Source of the DNA: an uncultured Planctomycetota bacterium
GTDB lineage: Bacteria; Planctomycetota; Planctomycetia; Pirellulales; UBA1268
Length of the DNA stretch: 7,568 nt
Direction of reading: 5' to 3'
NCBI GenBank assembly: GCA_905477565.1
Contig: CAJQGO010000270.1
Coordinates: 1-7,568 of the forward strand
Notes under the pieces: model-generated
The model's input: the letters and a program-made list of their open reading frames with translations, nothing else
What the model was told of the DNA's origin: nothing
The model's database searches: none
Translations under genes and position numbers: made by a program
Shown here: piece after piece, positions 1 to 5,516 of the stretch
How positions within the stretch are numbered: the stretch's first letter is position 1
Layout: each line of letters begins with the position of its first letter

Positions 1-66
1 AGCTATTCACACGTTTTTTAATCACGCTCAACGCAACCACCTCATAGCGCACTGGCGTGCTCTCAC

Positions 67-95
67 AAAACTAGATACTGCAACTGAACATCTAG
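67..95 (-). terminator. Weak candidate intrinsic terminator after the cNMP-binding gene
   Basis: Read on the minus strand, CTAGAT (90-95) can pair perfectly with ATCTAG (71-76) across a 13-nt loop, and TTTT (67-70) follows directly. It lies about 50 bp beyond the stop codon of the minus-strand cNMP-binding gene, the right place for the end of that operon. The stem has only six pairs, two of them G-C, and the U-tract is short, so it may be chance. I see nothing else recognisable in bases 1-147. Confidence 0.3.
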
Positions 96-147
96 CGACG
101 GGAAGCGAAGAATAGTTCGATACAGAATACGCGAGGAACGTATGGAA

Positions 148-843
148 TCATTCCACCGGCTTCCCATGAGCTCGTAACTTGACCACAACATCCCGGCCAA
201 GAATGCCCCGCATCTTGTAGGCAAGAGCCGGCTTTTTATCGAGCAACTTGTTCAAACTTTCCTGAGACCAAGCCAAGACCTGGCTTGCCTCAGTGGCGAC
301 AACATCAGCTGTTGCTCTTTCACCTGAAAGGAAACTCATTTCACCAACGAATTGCCCCGGTTCATTCCGAGCGATGAGTTCTCCACCTCGCCGTACTTCT
401 AAAGCCCCTTGCTTCAGCACCTGAATGTCGTGGACCACCGAGTCACACTGCACAATCAGTGTTCCAGCTTCAATCTCTCGCCATTCGCCAATTTTTACCA
501 GTTGGCGAAATTCACCAGGTGTCAGTTCAGAGAACACGTTGTCGTAGAGTGCTTGCTCAGGCCCATCCAAACGGCGCGGTCGACGCTCACGTAACAGGAT
601 GGCGATCTGCACAGAATTGACTGCCATAAATAAGAGATTCCATGCTATCGGCGCCCAAAGAACATGGTCACTGCAGTTGCAATAAAATGGAAGAAGTGAC
701 AAGCCAGCAAAAATTGTGAGCACACGTAACCAGAGAATGTCACGAACAAGATACGACGTGAGATACAAAACATTGGCAACGTGCACCATGTCTTCCACAC
801 ATGGACAATACATCATGGCCAAAAATAATATAGCCGGATCCAT
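148..843 (-). CDS. Popeye-like membrane protein with a cyclic-nucleotide-binding domain
   Basis: Predicted 231-residue inner-membrane protein that probably senses cAMP, cGMP or a related nucleotide. The N-terminal 85 residues hold about three hydrophobic segments (roughly 21-35, 37-54 and 62-85), followed by a basic stretch RERRPRR. A cNMP-binding beta-roll covers roughly residues 105-217. Its phosphate-binding cassette reads FVGEMSFLSGERATADV: the Gly-Glu and the Arg that contact the cyclic phosphate and ribose in CAP-type domains are present, so ligand binding looks intact. Three membrane helices plus a cytosolic cNMP domain is the layout of Popeye-domain (POPDC) proteins and their bacterial relatives. 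There is no DNA-binding helix-turn-helix, kinase or channel pore. Two Cys pairs (CPC at 13-15, CNC at 55-57) flank the membrane segments. I chose the ATG at 843 because GAGGGG lies about 9 nt upstream; an in-frame GTG at 852 would place that motif too close. It starts 47 bp after the cytochrome stop, so it is probably co-transcribed. Family call is from architecture and motif, not a search. Confidence 0.85.
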   Translation of the reverse strand: MDPAILFLAMMYCPCVEDMVHVANVLYLTSYLVRDILWLRVLTIFAGLSLLPFYCNCSDHVLWAPIAWNLLFMAVNSVQIAILLRERRPRRLDGPEQALYDNVFSELTPGEFRQLVKIGEWREIEAGTLIVQCDSVVHDIQVLKQGALEVRRGGELIARNEPGQFVGEMSFLSGERATADVVATEASQVLAWSQESLNKLLDKKPALAYKMRGILGRDVVVKLRAHGKPVE

Positions 844-890
844 CAGCCCCACCCCCTCAGAAATATTCTGGATACTACAAATGCATCATT

Positions 891-3854
891 TCAACTACAA
901 CGCTTTTTGCTTACAGCATCCGTCTCGTTCGACTCGGTAATTTCTTCCTCATCAGTCGCAATCTTAAACTTCCAGCCGTCAATAACCGTTCCTTCTGTTT
1001 TCAGATGTGACATCAAGAAGAACAGGCGACGCCGGGCATCCCCTTCCGGACCTTCTGGGATATCGCTGAACCGATCTCGAAGATAGTACGGCGCCCACGC
1101 CTGCGAGTAGAGCGTGGCTTTCAGACGTAACTTTCGGCAATCAAAGCATTCTGGAACCGTTACGCGATAACTGACAATGTCTGTACCCTGACCATCAGCA
1201 TATTGCGGATCTTCTCCTACACCATGTGGGTGTGTCGCCTCAACAAATGCTGCTGGCATCTCATTACTCGGTCCCTCTGCCGACCACCCACGAGGCAGAA
1301 GCCTGTTGTCTTTTGCGTCATGAGTCCGATGCAGAAAACTGGTTGTGAATTTTCCGGATGCATTCTGGGTAAGTTCCTCATAAACCTGAACCTGGTTCGG
1401 ACTACTGATAATACGATGGTGCGGTTGATACGCTTGCTGTTGATGTTGCCCATCTCCAACCTCATCAAAGAATTCTGAGGGCAATACTCGGCCGTTCTCT
1501 CCAACAATGACACCGGCACCATTTGTTAATCCTGAAGACCAGATGATCCGGTCACGTCCATAGGTGCTATCCACCAGCAGAAACTCAATCCACACGCGAC
1601 GAAACCCAACACCACTTGGTAGACGATGACCTGTCAGATTTGTCACTTTCACATCGGCTGCTATGGTCTGGCCAGCAGTTTCCACATTGAGTATTTCAAC
1701 GGTTGCTGTATTTTTCTGGGCGTTTTGCACGTAGTTGTCGATGGCAAAGTGAATCCCCTCCACACCGGTTTCATAATCGGGTAATCGGACTCCGAGCACA
1801 TCGTAAAATTGTCTGAAGATTTCTAGCAGAAAGACATTCATTCCCTGGAATGTATGCCTCCGAAAACCCTCTTCACGAAATCGAACATGATGATCTTCCC
1901 GTGCAATTGCATGATCGGATTCCGGATATTCTTGGTCTTGAAGCACCGCAATCTTCGTTGCAATTTGATCGATTGAAATATCACCATCAGGACTCTCATA
2001 CCCTTTGGGCATATGGCATTCCTGACAACTCCGTGATTCGGATGTCCGACCAAATTCATCCTGAAAACTACTGTTGAGCCACTCTAAATACGTTGCCTGC
2101 TCGATCTTGTGTGTAAAGCCTTGGAATTGTGGTGTCTTCTCAGATGCGAGGAGTTGTTCGAGCTGTTCTTGTGGCGGTTGTTCAACCCCAGCAGGAGGAT
2201 GCCCTAACGGCCAGTCAAGAACTGGCAGATTAATTACATGACACGTCGCACACATTCGTGATGATTGAATAAATGGACTGTGTTTTGGAGCAGCGCCAAG
2301 TACTTTGAGCATCGGCTTGGTGACAACGTCTTTAAAAGGTCCGTAAATCTCATTTGCAGGACCCGTCTTAAATTGGCCTGTTATCGAATTCGCCAAGAAA
2401 CCCTGAAGATCTGCATACTCTTCAACCATTCCATGGCAGACGGTGCAACTAATTCCATCACGAGCGAGTCCCCCGTACTTATGATGCGGGTGATTTGGAT
2501 CGGCAACGTGAAACCAATCAAGATTCTCTTTACCCTTTGTTTCCCACGGTTTGAGTCCTGTGTCATGTTCATGCTGTCGTTTTCCAAGGGCACCATGACA
2601 CCGCAAACAGGTATTTACTACTTGATCTCCGTACGCCTCTGCCTGCTCACCCGGCAATTCCCGCGTGAGTTGCGATAACTCACTTTCAAGCTGAGCATGA
2701 AAAACAGGATCACGTCCAGCAAGACCCATTGGTGACCATCTCCATTCACCATACGGCGAAACATTGAGACCTCCCCGCTTGGTTTCCAAAAACATGACGG
2801 GGCTTGCACTGTGCCGACCAGTTGCAGCGCTATGACACATCAAACACTGATCAGATGTCAGAAAACGCTCAGGAATCGAGGCATGTGGTGTGACATGATC
2901 ATTCGATTCCGCTGGAAACTTCTTCACCTCTGGATACGTAACGTATCGTGCAGATTTATAGGTGTTAAGAAATTCAAAACTTGGTCGTGTTGGACCCGGG
3001 CCCTGTGGGGCACGTAAGGCTGGGGGTTCCGGATCATGGCGGAAGTCGTACGGCTGCAGCGCGGTTGGAATGTCTCGCCATGTGTTGTCAACAAAATATT
3101 GTATTGGCTCACCCGGGAAACCCGTGATATTCCGAAGCGACGAAAAGGTGCCACCCTCCTCAGCAACAGAATGACAACGCACGCAGGCGAGAACAAACCC
3201 AGCCTGTGGATATTCAAACGAGTCAGAGCTGTCGTATTTCTGACCCTCATACACACTTGCCCAGAACCAACCATCTGGTGATCCAGAACTGTCTTTAATC
3301 ATCACATCACAGCCAGCCGAGGATGGGAGCTGCAACACTGAAAGAATCTCTTCTTCGGTCATGCCTTCATACCGAGCGGCTGGTGGCGGGAGCATTTCTT
3401 TAATGATCATTCCACCATCGGGAATGATGCCTTCACGAGGTGCTTTTTCTGGAGCCTGCCCTGCATCCCGACCCTCGGGCCAAAAATCTGGATTGCCTGT
3501 TAACCAGTACATCACCTTCGGTGAATAAAAGCATCGGACTGCGGGATGTGTTCCATAGTATTTGCCTTTTACATACGCACCGGTATCGCGCACGTACTTG
3601 TCGTGACTCCATCCCAGCTGCGTCGCATATGCTCGGCTCTTGATAAACGGGAAGAGTATCTTCTCATACTCGATATGGCTCATCGTTGTAGGCAACGGTA
3701 GCGGATGCTCCCCGGCATGAAGACCTGGCACCTTTTCTGAAACTGCCATGTCGTGGGTGTACTCAGCTACCTGTGGTGATTCAGCTGCCTGTGTCAGACC
3801 AGCCTGGAGGAATGCACCACACACCAATGCCAGCACCACACGAATTGATCTCAT
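891..3854 (-). CDS. Exported hexahaem cytochrome c with P460-like N-terminal domain
   Basis: Predicted 987-residue periplasmic multihaem cytochrome c. A Sec signal peptide is clear (MRSIRVVLALVCGAFLQAG, likely cleaved near TQA at 21-23). Six CxxCH haem-attachment motifs start at C224, C337, C416, C470, C535 and C610; a CFDCR near 903 is a degenerate seventh. The segment before the first CxxCH (about 55-228) has PDGGMIIKE, VMIKD and GWFW, then the CVRCH, a pattern that resembles cytochrome P460-type domains, so a haem-based catalytic or ligand-binding module is possible. The five clustered motifs (337-614) resemble c554/hydroxylamine-oxidoreductase-type electron-transfer chains. The C-terminal 270 residues lack haem sites and carry NLTGHRLPSG, seen in many large multihaem proteins. 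Substrate unknown; nitrogen-compound redox chemistry is a guess. I chose the ATG at 3854 because it gives a standard signal peptide and has GAGAGA just upstream; an ATG at 3878 would add eight residues. The cNMP-binding gene follows by 47 bp. Confidence 0.88.
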   Translation of the reverse strand: MRSIRVVLALVCGAFLQAGLTQAAESPQVAEYTHDMAVSEKVPGLHAGEHPLPLPTTMSHIEYEKILFPFIKSRAYATQLGWSHDKYVRDTGAYVKGKYYGTHPAVRCFYSPKVMYWLTGNPDFWPEGRDAGQAPEKAPREGIIPDGGMIIKEMLPPPAARYEGMTEEEILSVLQLPSSAGCDVMIKDSSGSPDGWFWASVYEGQKYDSSDSFEYPQAGFVLACVRCHSVAEEGGTFSSLRNITGFPGEPIQYFVDNTWRDIPTALQPYDFRHDPEPPALRAPQGPGPTRPSFEFLNTYKSARYVTYPEVKKFPAESNDHVTPHASIPERFLTSDQCLMCHSAATGRHSASPVMFLETKRGGLNVSPYGEWRWSPMGLAGRDPVFHAQLESELSQLTRELPGEQAEAYGDQVVNTCLRCHGALGKRQHEHDTGLKPWETKGKENLDWFHVADPNHPHHKYGGLARDGISCTVCHGMVEEYADLQGFLANSITGQFKTGPANEIYGPFKDVVTKPMLKVLGAAPKHSPFIQSSRMCATCHVINLPVLDWPLGHPPAGVEQPPQEQLEQLLASEKTPQFQGFTHKIEQATYLEWLNSSFQDEFGRTSESRSCQECHMPKGYESPDGDISIDQIATKIAVLQDQEYPESDHAIAREDHHVRFREEGFRRHTFQGMNVFLLEIFRQFYDVLGVRLPDYETGVEGIHFAIDNYVQNAQKNTATVEILNVETAGQTIAADVKVTNLTGHRLPSGVGFRRVWIEFLLVDSTYGRDRIIWSSGLTNGAGVIVGENGRVLPSEFFDEVGDGQHQQQAYQPHHRIISSPNQVQVYEELTQNASGKFTTSFLHRTHDAKDNRLLPRGWSAEGPSNEMPAAFVEATHPHGVGEDPQYADGQGTDIVSYRVTVPECFDCRKLRLKATLYSQAWAPYYLRDRFSDIPEGPEGDARRRLFFLMSHLKTEGTVIDGWKFKIATDEEEITESNETDAVSKKRCS

Positions 3855-3874
3855 AGTCTCTCTTTCACAAAAAC

Positions 3875-4090
3875 TCATTCCGACAGATTCTCATTAAAAA
3901 CCATCGTCATTTCTACAAACGTATCTTGCGACTCGTCTGCGACCAGAGTGCTGAAATACTGATAATGTGCAATCCCCTCGATAAGGTGCAACGACAACGG
4001 CACCCCAAAACGGTGAAGTTTGCGGTGTACGAGGACAGTAAGGCTTAAAAACAGATACCTTGTGCCCAAAAGCAGCATTGCTGGCGACAA
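3875..4090 (-). CDS. Possible small hydrophobic protein of unknown function upstream of the cytochrome
   Basis: A 71-codon frame starting at TTG (4090; an internal ATG lies at 4078). I do not recognise the product. It has a hydrophobic stretch (about residues 3-21) and then a soluble-looking tail with HLIEGIAHYQYF and DESQDTFVEMTMVF, which reads like real protein rather than random codons. The frame stays open upstream as far as a TGA at 4139-4141, with no better start. Its stop overlaps the upstream ATG (3878) of the cytochrome frame as ATGA, an arrangement typical of translational coupling. Against it: no convincing ribosome binding site for the TTG, a competing overlapping frame (3894-4094), and short length. 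It could be a true small gene, the remnant of a longer decayed gene, or chance. Confidence 0.3.
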   Translation of the reverse strand: MSPAMLLLGTRYLFLSLTVLVHRKLHRFGVPLSLHLIEGIAHYQYFSTLVADESQDTFVEMTMVFNENLSE

Positions 4091-4094
4091 CCAT

Positions 4095-4530
4095 TCAAGA
4101 CTTCCCCAAAGTGGCGAGAGAGAGAAATCCGTATGATGTCACCTGTTCAAGTAGAGGTTTGCCAGCCGCACTGGCGGAGGACAGTAGCTGAGCAAAACAT
4201 TGTCGAGCCACTTTGTTCGTCGTGAACCTAAGGTCGCAATTATTGAAGTCACGGCGGTGCGTTCAAATAATGAAAGGCCTCCGTTTTCTGTGCTATTGGC
4301 GAGATATCACTTTCATCGGCTTGGGTTCTTGTTGATGGTGTGTGTATTGATACAAACTAAACTGGCACCACACTGGCTCTCGAGAATGAATCTCATTATC
4401 ACTATTTCGTAAAAAGATTTTTATGAAAGTGAAGAGATTCCTCTGCCCGAACGCGTATTACGCTGCTAGAATGTTAGAAACATCCTGTTAACGATCTTTC
4501 ACTTACCTGTTTTGAACGCTGGAGATTTTG
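4095..4530. other. Intergenic region between the minus-strand cytochrome block and ferritin
   Basis: About 435 bp with no convincing gene. It should hold the promoters of two divergent transcripts. It contains a short GC-rich hairpin at 4161-4175 (GCCAG, loop CCGCA, CTGGC) with no T-run, and the Fur-box match at 4382-4400. Candidate ferritin promoter elements are TTATCA (4396-4401) with TTTTAT (4419-4424) at 17-bp spacing, whose -35 overlaps the Fur box, or alternatively a lone -10-like TAGAAT (4467-4472). I could not find a clear promoter for the minus-strand block. Confidence 0.5.
4382..4400. promoter_or_regulatory. Fur box upstream of ferritin
   Basis: GAGAATGAATCTCATTATC matches the 19-bp Fur consensus GATAATGATAATCATTATC at 15 of 19 positions and has a palindromic core AATGA-ATC-TCATT. 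It ends 130 bp before the ferritin ATG and overlaps a weak candidate -35 (4396-4401). Fur controls iron storage and uptake genes in many bacteria, so iron-responsive control of the ferritin is the natural reading. The site is nearly symmetric, so it could also act on the divergent cytochrome block, whose start is about 530 bp away. Confidence 0.6.
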
Positions 4531-5043
4531 ATGAGTTTTCGACTAACACTGAATGAAGAAGTTGCCGCCGCTCTGAACGAACAGATTTGTATCGAGTCCT
4601 CCGCAGCGTTCCTTTATTTTTCAATGGCCTCGTGGGCCAGTGTTCGTGGATTAACAGGAATGGCAAAATGGTTTCGTACTGAAGCAGCTGGTGAACTGAC
4701 ACACATGGGTCTCTTCGTTGACTATCTGAATGATCGAGACTGTCAGGCAAAATTTGCGACCATTGAAGCACCTGCTTGTGAATGGGACAATCCTGTTGTG
4801 GCTTTTGATCAAGTTCGAACCCAAGAGCATAAATTGATGCAGCGGATGAATGACTTGATCGACTTGGCAGACAAACATAACGACCATCTCACACACAGTT
4901 TCATAACACAGTTTGTTCCACAACAAATTGCTGATACTGCTGAAGCCGATGATGTCCACGATCGACTCTCCTTGGTTGGCGGAGACGGTCATGGGCTTAT
5001 TCTGATTGATCAGGAACTCGGTAGAGATGCTGAGGGACATTAA
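4531..5043 (+). CDS. ftnA: Non-haem ferritin (FtnA type)
   Basis: A 170-residue cytosolic iron-storage protein, the usual length for bacterial ferritin, which oxidises Fe(II) and stores it as a mineral in a 24-subunit shell. Aligned by eye to E. coli FtnA without gaps, the ferroxidase ligands are present: E22 (E17 in FtnA), E55 and H58 (E50, H53, in GELTHM), E99 (E94) and Q132 (Q127). The position of E130 is Asp (D135), E129 is Ala (A134) and E126 is Gln (Q131), so the third iron site (C) is largely lost. The C-terminal RLSLVG...GLILIDQELG segment is characteristic of the family. Start: ATG at 4531 with GGAG six bases upstream; the TTG immediately before it (4528) is too close to that motif. 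It appears monocistronic, and a Fur box lies upstream. It is not bacterioferritin: the haem-binding Met and that family's sequence pattern are not evident. Confidence 0.93.
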   Translation: MSFRLTLNEEVAAALNEQICIESSAAFLYFSMASWASVRGLTGMAKWFRTEAAGELTHMGLFVDYLNDRDCQAKFATIEAPACEWDNPVVAFDQVRTQEHKLMQRMNDLIDLADKHNDHLTHSFITQFVPQQIADTAEADDVHDRLSLVGGDGHGLILIDQELGRDAEGH

Positions 5044-5057
5044 AAAAGAATTAACAG

Positions 5058-5096
5058 CACCGTGAAGTAATTTTTCATGGCTCTCGGTTCACTGTG
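5058..5096 (+). terminator. Hairpin after ferritin, possible transcript end
   Basis: Two alternative stems lie 15 bp after the ferritin stop: CCGTGAA (5060-5066) with TTCATGG (5074-5080, one G-U pair), or CAC-c-GTGAA (5058-5066) with TTCAC-t-GTG (5088-5096, one mismatch). Neither is followed by a U-run, so this is not a standard intrinsic terminator; it may protect the 3' end or be a factor-dependent end. Confidence 0.3.
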
Positions 5097-5208
5097 ATTC
5101 ACCAAAAATAACTCCGATTTAGTACGACATGTTTCATCACCATCGTAATAATATTGGTTGTCCTGCCTCGCTTTCCAGCAACTGGTAATGGGCCTCTTGG
5201 GGTCTATG

Positions 5209-5237
5209 TTGTCGCCTCTTCTGTCAGAACCTATAGT
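5209..5237 (+). promoter_or_regulatory. Sigma70-type promoter for the riboswitch-gcvP transcript
   Basis: TTGTCG (5209-5214, 4 of 6 to TTGACA) and TATAGT (5232-5237, 5 of 6 to TATAAT) are separated by exactly 17 bp. Transcription would start near 5243-5245, which coincides with the first base of the riboswitch P1 helix at 5244. That match of an independent signal to the RNA boundary raises confidence. Confidence 0.6.
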
Positions 5238-5243
5238 TAGATG

Positions 5244-5407
5244 TGTCAGGAGAGAGTCGAAAGACCGCCGAAGGCTGAACGCTCAGGCAAAAGTACTGAC
5301 ATTTTATAATTCTGTTGGAGAGTGACGACGCACAAGGCGGCGTCCACCGAAGGGGCAAACCCCGAGCCGATGCTCGCGGGTGAATCTCTCAGGTCCAAGG
5401 ACAACAG
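5244..5407 (+). promoter_or_regulatory. Tandem glycine riboswitch (two aptamers)
   Basis: A cis-acting RNA that binds glycine and controls the glycine cleavage gene downstream. Aptamer 1 (about 5244-5301) is closed by TGTCAG (5244-5249) pairing CTGACA (5296-5301). It has the conserved GGAGAG, CCGAAGG and CTCAGGCAAAAG core with a small GTC-GAAA-GAC hairpin (5256-5265). A linker of about 10 nt (ATTTTATAAT) follows. Aptamer 2 (5312-5407) is closed by CTGTTG (5312-5317) pairing CAACAG (5402-5407). It contains GGAGAG (5317-5322) paired to CTCTC (5386-5390), a stem GACGACGC/GCGGCGTC (5324-5344, one mismatch), the core CCGAAGGGGCAA (5347-5358), and CGAGC-CGAT-GCTCG (5363-5376). Both cores fit the glycine class. 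These switches usually turn gcv genes on when glycine is plentiful, so gcvP expression should rise with glycine. Confidence 0.93.
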
Positions 5408-5516
5408 GGTTCCCAGCATGGTTTCGGCCATACTGTTTCCTCTGGCGGATAGAACACAACGTCAGTTGCCACAGCACGCACAACACGCGTCGGCACAGTC
5501 AGGAAAGGAACCTTGT
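5408..5516 (+). promoter_or_regulatory. Riboswitch expression platform and gcvP ribosome binding site
   Basis: This leader joins aptamer 2 to the gcvP start. A hairpin of CAGcATGG (5414-5421) with CCATaCTG (5428-5435) has one mismatch and the loop TTTCGG. Directly after it, TTTCCT (5436-5441) is the exact complement of AGGAAA (5501-5506), part of the gcvP ribosome binding site (AGGAAAGGAA, 5501-5510, six bases before the ATG). The hairpin is not followed by a strong U-run, so I infer control of translation rather than termination: the anti-SD segment could hide the ribosome binding site when glycine is absent. The pairing is only 6 bp and unproven. Confidence 0.4.

Noticed and set aside
903..1160. 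CFDCR near the cytochrome C-terminus as a seventh haem site
   Set aside because: The histidine is replaced by Arg, so a normal covalent c-type haem with an axial His is not expected; I count six.
2265..2678. 137-codon plus-strand frame inside the cytochrome
   Set aside because: It is antisense to a clear multihaem cytochrome with six CxxCH motifs, and its own product shows no domain pattern.
3894..4094. 66-codon minus-strand frame starting at ATG 4094
   Set aside because: It has GGGGAA seven bases upstream, but its product is low-complexity and arginine/proline rich with no recognisable pattern, and it overlaps the more protein-like frame 3875-4090.
4161..4175. GC-rich hairpin GCCAG/CTGGC as a terminator or operator
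   Set aside because: The stem is only five pairs, there is no T-run on either strand, and no neighbouring gene end requires it.
4528..4530. TTG as the ferritin start codon
   Set aside because: The GGAG motif at 4521-4524 leaves only three bases to this TTG but six to the ATG at 4531, which also gives the normal ferritin N-terminus.
4499..5040. Minus-strand frames across the ferritin gene (4499-4771 and 4651-5040)
   Set aside because: They are antisense to a ferritin with conserved ferroxidase residues and have no recognisable content.
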